Of a stretch of 64,000 nt of DNA, positions 53,614-62,069 are shown one piece after another. Under the pieces are notes generated by a model. It saw only the letters and a list, made by a program, of their open reading frames with translations. It did not search any database and was not told the origin of the DNA. The DNA lies in contig NZ_KE383895.1 in the NCBI RefSeq assembly GCF_000422625.1, forward strand, positions 84,968 through 148,967, in the 5' to 3' direction. How positions within the stretch are numbered: position 1 is the first letter of the stretch; the number at the start of each line of letters is the position of its first letter. A program made the translations under genes and the position numbers. Source of the DNA: Adlercreutzia mucosicola DSM 19490 (GTDB lineage: Bacteria > Actinomycetota > Coriobacteriia > Coriobacteriales > Eggerthellaceae).

Positions 53614-54210
53614 ATGAAAGTTATTCTTCTGAAGGAACTTCAGGGCAAGGGCGGCGAAGGCGACGTCATCGACGTGGCCCGCGGCTTTGCCAACAACTTC
53701 CTGCTTACCCAGGGGTACGCTGTGCGCGCCACCAAGGGCAATCTGAAGCAGTTGGAAGAGCGCAAGAAGAACATCGCCAAGCGCGAGGAAGTGCGCATCG
53801 CTGACGCGACTGCTCTGGCCGAGAAGCTGAACGCCGCCACCGTGCGCGTGGACGCTCAGGTTGGCGAAGAGGGCGTGCTCTTCGGCTCGGTGACTGCCCC
53901 CATGGTGGCCGAGGCCATCGAGCAGCAGCTGGACATTCAGATCGACCGTCGCCGCGTCGAGCTGGGCAAGCCCATCAAGATGGTCGGCACCTACGAGGTG
54001 CCGGTGTCCCTCTACCGCGATATCAAAGGCACGGTTACCGTGGTCGTTGGCGGCGGGGATCAGATGGACGAGGAGTCTGCCGAGACCGTCGAGGCTTTCG
54101 ACGAGGCTCTGGAGATTGCCGAGTCCCCCGCTGACGAGACCGTCGAGATTGACGGCCAGATCAGCGAGGACGGCACCGTTGAGGCTGAGGTGACCGAGAT
54201 CGAGGAGTAA
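53614..54210 (+). CDS. rplI: 50S ribosomal protein bL9 with acidic C-terminal extension
   Basis: The bL9 core is normal: MKVILLKELQGKGGEGDVIDVARGFANNFLLTQGYAV, the long connecting helix (NLKQLEERKKNIAKREEVRI) and the C-terminal domain ending near VPVSLYRDIKGTVTVVVGG. At 198 residues it is about 50 longer than usual: the last 45 or so residues are almost all Asp, Glu, Ser, Thr and Ala. Such a tail would protrude from the ribosome. The ATG has AAGGAGG upstream and the operon ends here. Confidence 0.95.
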   Translation: MKVILLKELQGKGGEGDVIDVARGFANNFLLTQGYAVRATKGNLKQLEERKKNIAKREEVRIADATALAEKLNAATVRVDAQVGEEGVLFGSVTAPMVAEAIEQQLDIQIDRRRVELGKPIKMVGTYEVPVSLYRDIKGTVTVVVGGGDQMDEESAETVEAFDEALEIAESPADETVEIDGQISEDGTVEAEVTEIEE

Positions 54211-54234
54211 ACCTCCCCTTCTCATCATCCTTTG

Positions 54235-54259
54235 AAGGCCCCTCTGCAAGAGGGGCCTT
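54235..54259 (+). terminator. Terminator of the rpsF-rplI operon
   Basis: AAGGCCCCTCT (54235-54245) pairs perfectly with AGAGGGGCCTT (54249-54259) around a GCA loop; ATTTGTTT follows. Confidence 0.9.
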
Positions 54260-54262
54260 ATT

Positions 54263-54278
54263 TGTTTCCCGTGAAACA
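54263..54278 (+). promoter_or_regulatory. Near-consensus parS site
   Basis: TGTTTCCCGTGAAACA differs from parS at one position and lies just after the rplI terminator, about 18-22 kb from the origin candidates. Confidence 0.75.
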
Positions 54279-54348
54279 ACGGCGATAAGCGATACAATGG
54301 AACGATACTGAAACGAGCACTGTTTGCGCCGAGCGAAGGACGCTTTTC

Positions 54349-55761
54349 ATGCCCCAGCAACCCTATCAACCCGCTGAATCTGCCCCCGCCGCGGGCCTTG
54401 CTCCCCGGGCTCAGCTGCCTCAGGACATCGAAGCCGAGCAATCGGTTCTCGCCGCGTGCATCCTCAGCAGCGAGGTAGCCGAAGAGTTGGTCATGAAGCT
54501 GACCCCTGATAACTTCTATCGACCGGCCCACAAGATCATCTTCAGCGTGATCCACAATTTGGTAGAGCGGCGCATCCCTGTCGATCCCATCTCGCTGGCC
54601 GACACGCTGAAGGCTCAGGGACAGTTGGAGGCCGTGGGCGGTCACGCCTACCTGGTGGATCTCGCCGACAATTCATTCTCGCTGACGAGTTGGGACCGCC
54701 ACAGCGACATCGTGAAGCGTCAGGCGATCCTGCGGGATTTGGTGTATGCCGCAACGCAGATCAACGCCTTGGCCTACGATGCTCCCGATGATGTGAATGA
54801 AGTGGTGGAGCAGGCTGAGAAGGCCCTGTTCGGCGTCACGGAAAAACGCATTAGTACCGAGTTCCGCCCTATGAACGAGCTGGTGGCCGAGGCCTATGAG
54901 CAGATCTCGAAGCTTGCCACCCAGAAGGACCATATGGCCGGCGTGCCCACGGGCTTCAAAGACGCCGACAACTTGTTCCACGGTCTGCGCGGCGGCGACC
55001 TGGTGATTCTGGCTGCCCGCCCCGGCGTGGGTAAGACCTCCTTCGCGCTGAACCTGGCCACCAACGCCGCTAAGGCCGGCGTGTCGGTGGCCTTCTTCTC
55101 CATGGAGATGCCCGCCGAGCAGCTGGTGCAGCGTATCCTCTGCTCGGAAGCCCGTGTGTCGCTATCGAAGCTGCGCAGTGGGTATATCGCCGAAGGCGAC
55201 TGGGGTGCCTTGGCCGAGACATCGGGCCAGCTGTCCCAGATGAAGATATACATCGACGACTCGCCGGCCCTTACGGTGCTGGAGGCCCGCGCCAAGGCCC
55301 GCCGCCAGCTGCGCCATGTGACGGGCGAGGAGCAGGGCCTGATCATCGTCGACTATCTGCAGCTGATGCAGTCCCCCTCGTCGCGCCGCAGCGACAGCCG
55401 CCAGGTGGAGGTCGCTGAAATCTCCCGAGGTCTGAAGGTGCTGGCCAAGGAAATGAACATGCCGGTCATTGCCCTGTCCCAGCTATCTCGAAGCGTCGAG
55501 CAGCGCGGCGATAAGCGCCCCATGCTGTCCGACCTGCGCGAATCGGGCTCCATCGAGCAGGACGCCGACATCGTTATGTTCATCGATCGTTCCACGAGCG
55601 AGGTGGAGGCCGAAAGCGAGAACCGTCCCGATATGGGCATGGCCCAGCTGATCGTGGCCAAGCACCGCAACGGCTCGCTTGCCGACATCGACCTGGTCTT
55701 CAACGCCGAGTTCACCAAGTTCACCGACTACTACGATGATTCCCGCGTCGGGGGGTTCTAA
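54349..55761 (+). CDS. dnaB: Replicative DNA helicase DnaB
   Basis: DnaB unwinds DNA at the replication fork. The 470-residue protein has the N-terminal helical domain (LPQDIEAEQSVLAACILSSE), linker, and RecA-like helicase with Walker A AARPGVGKTSFALN, Walker B GLIIVDYLQLM and the arginine-finger block (LSQLSRSVEQRGDKRPMLSDLRESG). There is no intein and length is typical. The start ATG has GAGCGAAGGACG upstream. It is followed after 6 bp by the SbcD-like gene. Confidence 0.97.
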   Translation: MPQQPYQPAESAPAAGLAPRAQLPQDIEAEQSVLAACILSSEVAEELVMKLTPDNFYRPAHKIIFSVIHNLVERRIPVDPISLADTLKAQGQLEAVGGHAYLVDLADNSFSLTSWDRHSDIVKRQAILRDLVYAATQINALAYDAPDDVNEVVEQAEKALFGVTEKRISTEFRPMNELVAEAYEQISKLATQKDHMAGVPTGFKDADNLFHGLRGGDLVILAARPGVGKTSFALNLATNAAKAGVSVAFFSMEMPAEQLVQRILCSEARVSLSKLRSGYIAEGDWGALAETSGQLSQMKIYIDDSPALTVLEARAKARRQLRHVTGEEQGLIIVDYLQLMQSPSSRRSDSRQVEVAEISRGLKVLAKEMNMPVIALSQLSRSVEQRGDKRPMLSDLRESGSIEQDADIVMFIDRSTSEVEAESENRPDMGMAQLIVAKHRNGSLADIDLVFNAEFTKFTDYYDDSRVGGF

Positions 55762-55767
55762 AACCTG

Positions 55768-57045
55768 GTGACCGAATCGCTGACATTCATCCATGCCGCC
55801 GATATCCATATCGGAGCGCCCTTCCGCGGGCTGCGTGCCCTTTCCGAGGAATGGGGGCGCCGCCTGGCCGAGGCGATTCCCCAGGCTTGGGACCGCGTGG
55901 TGGATGCCGCGATCGACCGCAACGTCGATTTCGTGGTGGTGGCCGGCGATATCTTCGACAGCGTCCGTGCCTCCTACCGTGACTACAGCCGTTTTTTCCA
56001 GGGTCTGTGGCGCCTTGATGAGCAGGGTATTCCTTCTTATCTGTGCACGGGCAATCACGACCCGCTCAGTCTGTGGCAGCAGGATTTCTTCGCTCTGCCG
56101 CCGAGCGCGACGATGCTGGCGGCGGATCGTCCCGATTTCGCGCTGTACGAGCGCGACGGTCGGCCGATGGCCATGATCGGCGGCCGAGGCTACCCCAACA
56201 AGGTGTGGTCTCCGAGCGAATCCATCGCTGCGGGGCTTACCCGTGCCGACGGCTTGCGGTTCCTCGGGAAGGAGGCGCAGGCGGCGCCCTTTGCCGTGGG
56301 CGTGCTGCACACGGGACTGAATCTCGATCCGGTAAAGGCCCCCACCGACCCCCGCGCTCTGCGCCGCGCCGGCTTCGATTACTGGGCCCTCGGCCACATT
56401 CACCGGCGCACCATCGACAACGAGGACGACCCGCGTGTGGTGTTCTCGGGATGCATCCAAGGGCGCGACGTCCGCGAAACCGGTCCGCGCGGCGTGTACG
56501 AGGTGAAACTGATAGAGGGCCGCGCCCCGCAGCTGACGTTCATCCCCACTGCCACGGTGGTGTGGGAGCGCCTGGAGGTGGACGTTTCCGCCTGCTCGAG
56601 CATCCCCGATCTAATCTCTCAGGTGATGCGCGAGTCGTTTGCGGCGAACGGTAACGACTTTTGCGAGATGATGGTCACGCGCATCACGCTGACGGGTGCG
56701 ACGGCACTGCACGACGTGCTGGCGCGTGCCGGCGTGCTGGAAGAGGTGCGCGCGGCCCTGAACGAGGCGTACTCGGAGTTCTACTGCGATGCGCTGGTCG
56801 ATCGCACGCGGCTCCCCTTGGACGAGGCCGCCCTGCGCAGCGAGGGTCTCTTTCCTGCGGTGTTCCTGCGCGCCGCTGATGCCGTGCGCGAGAATCCCGC
56901 GCGGGAGATCGATTACATTCAGGAAGAATTCCTCGCCCGCAACCTGCCCATGCTCTCGTCGCTTTCCGAGAAACAGGTGCGCTGCTTGGCCGACGAGGCC
57001 ACCGATTTAGTGTTGGACCTGCTGGTACAAGGGGATGGTGACTGA
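55768..57045 (+). CDS. SbcD/YhaO-like metallophosphoesterase (DNA repair exonuclease family)
   Basis: The 425-residue protein opens with the Mre11/SbcD-type calcineurin motifs: FIHAADIHIGAPF (DxH), VVVAGDIFDS (GDxxD), CTGNHDP (GNHD), GVLHTGL and ALGHIHRRTI (GHxH). All metal ligands are present, so nuclease or phosphatase activity is expected. The C-terminal part is helical and variable. The start is a GTG with GGGGGG upstream, just after dnaB. The stop and the next gene's start overlap (TGATG), tying it to the SMC-like ATPase as in the YhaO-YhaN pair of Bacillus. Confidence 0.85.
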   Translation: MTESLTFIHAADIHIGAPFRGLRALSEEWGRRLAEAIPQAWDRVVDAAIDRNVDFVVVAGDIFDSVRASYRDYSRFFQGLWRLDEQGIPSYLCTGNHDPLSLWQQDFFALPPSATMLAADRPDFALYERDGRPMAMIGGRGYPNKVWSPSESIAAGLTRADGLRFLGKEAQAAPFAVGVLHTGLNLDPVKAPTDPRALRRAGFDYWALGHIHRRTIDNEDDPRVVFSGCIQGRDVRETGPRGVYEVKLIEGRAPQLTFIPTATVVWERLEVDVSACSSIPDLISQVMRESFAANGNDFCEMMVTRITLTGATALHDVLARAGVLEEVRAALNEAYSEFYCDALVDRTRLPLDEAALRSEGLFPAVFLRAADAVRENPAREIDYIQEEFLARNLPMLSSLSEKQVRCLADEATDLVLDLLVQGDGD

Positions 57046-59312
57046 TGGCCGAGCAACGCAGCCACCCCTACCTTCAGTATCTGCGCATCGAGCATTTCGG
57101 GCGGTTCACCGATCATACGGTGGGCCCCTTCGGACCTCATCTGAATATCGTCCTCGGCGGCAATGAGGCGGGCAAGACTACCCTGGCCTCGTTCGTGGGC
57201 GGCGTGTTGTTCGGTTGGGAAGATGCCCGCGGCAATCGCAACACCTACAAACCTGTCGGCGCCGATCGGGCGGGAAGTCTGTTCTTCGCGGTTCCCGAAG
57301 CTCTGGAAGAGAAGTCGAGCACCGCTGATGCCGACCTCGCGGCACGGGGCGATGGCACGGGGGCCCCGCCCGAGACCTTCGTGCTGTTTCGCGGGCGCAA
57401 CGCCGATGGGCTCCAGGGCGACGTCGAGTTGGCAGCTGACATCGACCGCGACACGTTCCGCACGATGTTCTCGCTGAACAGCGATGAGCTGCGCGGCTTG
57501 CGCAACACCACCGACACCACGGCCAAGCTGCTCACCGCTGGCGCGGGCACCGGCTCGTCGCCGGCCCACGCCCTGGCCCATGTGAACGAGCGGTTGGCGG
57601 CCTTCACCTCGCGCGCTGCCTCGGCCGAACAGTCGATTCCGCGCCTGGCCGCTCTCAAGAACGAGCTGCGCCATGCTCAGCAAGAGGCCTCCGACCAGGC
57701 CGATCAGTGGCGCGCCCAAGACCGCGAGCTGCACGAGCTGGAGCCGGAGCGCGAGGCCATGGCCCAGCGGGTCGACGAGAGCAATCGTTTCATCGAGAAT
57801 CTGACGGCGGCGAAGAGCGCTCTGGAGGCCTTGAACGCCGAGCAAGAAAAGCTCCAGGAAGAGATCGATACCGCCCGCGCCGCCGAGGCCGATGCCCGCA
57901 ATCACGCCCGCAATCGTCAGGCTCGGGTACCGCGTCCCCTGGCTCAGATCACCGCGGCGGAAGACCGGGCTCTGCGCGACCGCCTGGACGCCCTCGGCGC
58001 CCGCGAGGCGCGCCAGGCTCACAGTGTGGAGGTGGCCCGTGCCAACTATGCCTCATCCACGGCGGTGTACGAGGCGCTGCTGGAAACCGACAACGCCGCC
58101 AGCGACCGCCGCCGGGCCCGTTCGAAGCGCTCGATGCAAACGGCCTTCCTCGTCGTCGTGCCCACGGTACTGTTCCTTCTGGGCGTGCCACTTTTCATCA
58201 TGGGGCGCGATCGCGGTTCGCTCAGCTATATGGCCATCGGCGCGGCCCTGTCGGTGTTCGCGGGCCTGCTGGCCCTGGGAGGGTTCGTCACGCTGTTCCG
58301 TCCCGACAAGGAGGGCACCGCTCGCAAGCAGCGCTTCGACGACGCACACTGGGTCATGGTGCAAGACAAGAAGAAGTTGGAAGCCTGTCAGGGTGCCGAA
58401 GCCGATTTGGCGCGCGAGGTAGAGGCCGAACTGGTCGAGGTGGGCTTGGGCGCAGCGGCGGGATCTTTGCGCCAAGCTCGAATGCTGTTGGATGAAGCCC
58501 AGGAGGTGCGGACCGCCGTGGCCTTGGACGACCAGCGCCAGCAAGCCGCCGCGGCGCGGGCAGTTCGGGCCGAGCAGCGCCTGCGGGAGATCGCCGCCGA
58601 GAAAGCAGTTCTGCTTGAGCGCGTCGGTCTGGAGGTTGACAGCGATCTGGCTGCCATCGACGAGGAGCTGGAGCACCGGGCGCGCCAGCGCACGGGGCTG
58701 CTGGAAACTTTCGAGTCTATGAACCGTCGCTCGGGCGAGCTGGCCTCGGCTCTGGCTCAGGCCCGATGCGAGCAGGATTACGATCGCTGCAAGCTGGAGA
58801 CTCAGCAGGTGTCCACGCGACTCGACGAGGCCAAAACCGATTTCGCGCGCCTGCTGCTGGCTAAGCGCATGCTGGAAGCGGCCATCGCCACCTGGGAATC
58901 GAAGCGTCAGCCCGAGGTGTACGCCAAGGCGAGCCGCCTGCTGGCGCTGATGACCGAAGGCCGCTGGACCGAGGTGGCGCTCACTGCCGAGGGCACCTTG
59001 GAAGTGGTGGACGCCGTGAAGTGCCGCCGTGCTCCGGTGCACCTGTCACTGGGTACCTGCCAGCAGCTGTATCTGGCCCTGCGCATCGCGTTGCTCACCA
59101 GCGCCGACAACGTGGGTCGGGCCATTCCCATTCTGGCCGACGACATTCTCGTGAACTTCGACGAGCGGCGCCGCGCCGGAGCCGCCCGCGCCCTGGTGGA
59201 GCTGGCCGAGACCCGCCAGGTCATCCTGTTCACCTGCCACGAAGACGTGGCCCGCGCCCTGAAGAAAGCCGCCAAGCAACAAGGCCGTCCCGCCGCTTTG
59301 ATCGATCTGTAA
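57045..59312 (+). CDS. YhaN-like SMC-type AAA ATPase with membrane segments
   Basis: The 755-residue protein starts RIEHFGRFTDHTVGPFGPHLN and has Walker A GGNEAGKTTLASF near residue 38. Long coiled-coil arms follow, and the C-terminal ATPase half has HLSLGTCQQLYLALRIALL (ABC signature) and ILADDILVNFDERRR (Walker B). Two hydrophobic segments (about 365-425: AFLVVVPTVLFLLGVPLFI and MAIGAALSVFAGLLALGGF) interrupt the coil, a feature shared with YhaN rather than SbcC. It is shorter than Bacillus YhaN. With the preceding phosphoesterase it should form an SbcCD-like complex, probably at the membrane. Confidence 0.85.
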   Translation: MAEQRSHPYLQYLRIEHFGRFTDHTVGPFGPHLNIVLGGNEAGKTTLASFVGGVLFGWEDARGNRNTYKPVGADRAGSLFFAVPEALEEKSSTADADLAARGDGTGAPPETFVLFRGRNADGLQGDVELAADIDRDTFRTMFSLNSDELRGLRNTTDTTAKLLTAGAGTGSSPAHALAHVNERLAAFTSRAASAEQSIPRLAALKNELRHAQQEASDQADQWRAQDRELHELEPEREAMAQRVDESNRFIENLTAAKSALEALNAEQEKLQEEIDTARAAEADARNHARNRQARVPRPLAQITAAEDRALRDRLDALGAREARQAHSVEVARANYASSTAVYEALLETDNAASDRRRARSKRSMQTAFLVVVPTVLFLLGVPLFIMGRDRGSLSYMAIGAALSVFAGLLALGGFVTLFRPDKEGTARKQRFDDAHWVMVQDKKKLEACQGAEADLAREVEAELVEVGLGAAAGSLRQARMLLDEAQEVRTAVALDDQRQQAAAARAVRAEQRLREIAAEKAVLLERVGLEVDSDLAAIDEELEHRARQRTGLLETFESMNRRSGELASALAQARCEQDYDRCKLETQQVSTRLDEAKTDFARLLLAKRMLEAAIATWESKRQPEVYAKASRLLALMTEGRWTEVALTAEGTLEVVDAVKCRRAPVHLSLGTCQQLYLALRIALLTSADNVGRAIPILADDILVNFDERRRAGAARALVELAETRQVILFTCHEDVARALKKAAKQQGRPAALIDL

Positions 59313-59383
59313 AGACTCCAGTGTTCCGTCAACCTGGCTGCGTGGCTGAATAGCGGTCTTTGGCCATTGCCTCCTTCACGGGC

Positions 59384-59392
59384 TGGTATACT
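59384..59392 (+). promoter_or_regulatory. Candidate purA promoter (extended -10)
   Basis: TGGTATACT is a good extended -10 about 60 bp before purA. A weak TTGCCT lies 14 bp upstream of it. Confidence 0.45.
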
Positions 59393-59453
59393 ATTGCCCT
59401 TGCGAGACGCACCTTCTCGAGGGCGTTTTTTCATCCAGACGAAAGGACACAGC

Positions 59454-60764
59454 ATGCCCAGCACAGTGCTCGTCGGCGCCCAGTGGGGCGACGAAGGCAA
59501 GGGTAAGATCACCGACCTCATCGCGAGTGACTACGATTACGTCGTACGCTTCCAGGGCGGCAACAACGCCGGTCACACCGTTGTTCACGGCGATAAGAAG
59601 CTGGCGCTGCACCTCATGCCCTCTGGTGTCATGTACGAGAATGCCGTACCGGTCATCGGCAACGGCGTGGTGGTAGACCCGGGTGTGCTGGTGAAGGAAA
59701 TGGCCATGCTGGAGGCTGAGGGCATCTCCTGCAAGAACCTGCGCATCTCCAACGACGCCCACCTCATCATGCCCTACCACAAGGATCTGGACGGAGCCGA
59801 CGAGAAGAGCCTCGGCGAGAAGAAGATCGGCACCACCAAGCGCGGCATCGGTCCCTGCTATCAGGACAAGATGGGCCGCAAGGGCATCCGCATGCAGGAC
59901 TTGCTGGACGAGAAGATCTTTCGCCTGAAGCTCGCGGCGGTGCTGGCCCAGAAGAATCCCATTCTGGAAAAGATCTACGGGCTGCATACCTATACCGTCG
60001 AGGAAATCTGCGACGAGTACCTGCCCTATGCCCGCATTCTCGCCCCCTTCGTGTGCGAGTCGGCCCATATGCTGAACACGGCCCTGGCCGAGGGCAAGTC
60101 CATCCTCTTCGAGGGGGCCCAGGGTACCCTGCTCGACATTGACCATGGCACCTATCCCTTCGTCACCTCGTCTTCCTGCTGCGCTGGCGGCGCGGCCACG
60201 GGCACCGGCGTGGGACCTGCGGCCATCGACCGGGTACTCGGCATCCAGAAGGCCTATGTCACCCGCGTGGGCGAGGGCCCCTTCCCTACGGAGCTGAAGT
60301 TTCCCGAGAACGGCGGGGTGGGCCAGGATGCTGAAGACGGCGAGCTGCTGTGCGCCGCCGGCCACGAGTTCGGCGTGACTACGGGCCGTAAGCGTCGCTG
60401 CGGCTGGTTCGACGCCGTCATCGGCCGCTATGCCGCCGAGGTGAACGGGCTTACGGATGTGGCCCTCACCAAGCTGGACGTGCTGTCGGCCTTCGACACC
60501 ATTAAGGTGTGCGTGGCCTACGAGTGCGGCGGCGAACGCTACGACTACTTCCCCATGCAGCAGTCGGTACTGCATCACGCGAAGCCCATCTATGTGGAGC
60601 TGCCCGGCTGGAAGGACATCGACATCACGGGCTGTAAGACCTACGAGGAGCTGCCTGAGAACACGCGCAAGTACATTGAGTACCTGGAAGAGGTCACCGG
60701 CGTGCCCATGAGCATCATCTCCGTGGGCCCCGATCGCGATCAGACCATCATGCGGAATTGGTAG
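59454..60764 (+). CDS. purA: Adenylosuccinate synthetase
   Basis: PurA makes adenylosuccinate from IMP, aspartate and GTP, the first step from IMP to AMP. The 436-residue protein has the GTP-binding opening VGAQWGDEGKGKITD, QGGNNAGHTVV, GTTKRGIGPCYQDK, FEGAQGTLLDIDHGTYPFVTSS and TGRKRRCGWFD. The ATG at 59454 follows GAAAGGA and starts the conserved domain; upstream open codons are not supported. It is followed by purD after 12 bp. Confidence 0.97.
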   Translation: MPSTVLVGAQWGDEGKGKITDLIASDYDYVVRFQGGNNAGHTVVHGDKKLALHLMPSGVMYENAVPVIGNGVVVDPGVLVKEMAMLEAEGISCKNLRISNDAHLIMPYHKDLDGADEKSLGEKKIGTTKRGIGPCYQDKMGRKGIRMQDLLDEKIFRLKLAAVLAQKNPILEKIYGLHTYTVEEICDEYLPYARILAPFVCESAHMLNTALAEGKSILFEGAQGTLLDIDHGTYPFVTSSSCCAGGAATGTGVGPAAIDRVLGIQKAYVTRVGEGPFPTELKFPENGGVGQDAEDGELLCAAGHEFGVTTGRKRRCGWFDAVIGRYAAEVNGLTDVALTKLDVLSAFDTIKVCVAYECGGERYDYFPMQQSVLHHAKPIYVELPGWKDIDITGCKTYEELPENTRKYIEYLEEVTGVPMSIISVGPDRDQTIMRNW

Positions 60765-60776
60765 GAGAGGACCAAC

Positions 60777-62066
60777 ATGAACATCCTGGTTTTGGGTTCG
60801 GGCGGCCGTGAGCATGCCATTGCGTGGGCGCTGCGCAAGTCGCCGAAGACCGACGTGCTGTACGTGGCCCCGGGCAACGGCGGCACGGCCGACATCGCCG
60901 AGAACGTGGATATCGACATCGCCGACAGCGAGGCCCTGCTGAGTTTTGTGGCCGAGCGCAAGATCGGTCTGGTAGTCATTGGTCCGGAGGCCCCCTTGGT
61001 GGACGGCGTGGCCGACGTGCTGCGCGCCGCCGGCGTGCCGGTGTTCGGCCCCAATGCCGATGGTGCCCAGTTGGAAGGTTCCAAGGCCTATTCCAAAGAG
61101 TTCATGATGGCTCATGATATCCCCACGGCTGCCTACGGCCGCTTCGACGATGAGGCCGCGGCTCTGGCCTACGTGCGCGAGCAGGGTGCCCCCATCGTCA
61201 TCAAGGCCGACGGTCTGGCCGCTGGCAAGGGCGTGGTGGTAGCGGAAACCCTGGAAGACGCCGAGAATGCCGTGCGCGCCTGCTTCGAGGGTGCCTTCGG
61301 CGCGGCCGGCTCCACGGTGGTCATCGAGGAGTGCATGACCGGTCCCGAATGCTCCCTGCTCTGTTTCGTCACCGCTGGCAAGTCCTTCCCCATGGCCCCA
61401 GCCCAGGACCACAAGCGCGCCTACGACGGCGATGTGGGCCCCAACACCGGAGGCATGGGCGTGTACTCGCCGGTGCCCATCGTAACCGATGAGGAAATGG
61501 CCGCCATGGTGGCCATCATGGAGGATGCCGCTGCTGCTACGGCCGGCGAGCCTTTCACCGCCGACTACCGCGGTACGCTGTATGGCGGCTTCATGCTGAC
61601 CCCCGCCGGCCCCAAGATCGTGGAGTTCAACGTGCGCTTCGGCGACCCGGAGACCCAGGTGGTTCTGCCGCGCTTGGAAAGCGACCTGGTGGACGTGATG
61701 CTGGCCGTGGCCGAGGGCCGCGCCGAGGACATCCAGCTGGACTGGTCCGACGATTGGGCCGTTTCGGTGGTTCTCGCAAGCGAGGGCTATCCCGGCTCCT
61801 ACGAGAAGGGGAAGGTCGTTCTCGGCATCGAGGAGGCCGAGGATCTGGATGGCGTGACCGTGTTCCACGCCGGCACCCGCCGCAACTTCGACGGCGAGCT
61901 GGTCACCAACGGCGGCCGCGTGCTGAACGTGGTGGCTACGGGCGACACCTTCGAAGAGGCCCGCGAGCGCGCCTACGAGGCCTGCGACCTCATCAACTTC
62001 GAGGGCAAGCAGTTCCGCCACGACATCGGCAAGAAGGCCCTGCAAGGCCGCTCGGCCTGGGAGTAG
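60777..62066 (+). CDS. purD: Phosphoribosylamine--glycine ligase
   Basis: PurD (GAR synthetase) adds glycine to phosphoribosylamine in early purine synthesis. The 429-residue ATP-grasp enzyme has NILVLGSGGREHAIAWAL, GPEAPLVDGVAD, VIKADGLAAGKGV, DHKRAYDGDVGPNTGGMG (substrate loop) and FNVRFGDPETQ. Length and motifs are standard. AGGAGAGGACCAAC precedes the ATG. Pairing with purA places two separate purine steps in one operon; other pur genes are not in the window. Confidence 0.97.
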   Translation: MNILVLGSGGREHAIAWALRKSPKTDVLYVAPGNGGTADIAENVDIDIADSEALLSFVAERKIGLVVIGPEAPLVDGVADVLRAAGVPVFGPNADGAQLEGSKAYSKEFMMAHDIPTAAYGRFDDEAAALAYVREQGAPIVIKADGLAAGKGVVVAETLEDAENAVRACFEGAFGAAGSTVVIEECMTGPECSLLCFVTAGKSFPMAPAQDHKRAYDGDVGPNTGGMGVYSPVPIVTDEEMAAMVAIMEDAAAATAGEPFTADYRGTLYGGFMLTPAGPKIVEFNVRFGDPETQVVLPRLESDLVDVMLAVAEGRAEDIQLDWSDDWAVSVVLASEGYPGSYEKGKVVLGIEEAEDLDGVTVFHAGTRRNFDGELVTNGGRVLNVVATGDTFEEARERAYEACDLINFEGKQFRHDIGKKALQGRSAWE

Positions 62067-62069
62067 TCC

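Noticed and set aside
54349..55761. Intein in dnaB
   Set aside because: DnaB often carries inteins, but the Walker A and later motifs here are continuous and the length is normal.
59391..62045. An 884-codon open frame on the minus strand
   Set aside because: It is antisense to purA and purD and shows no family motif.
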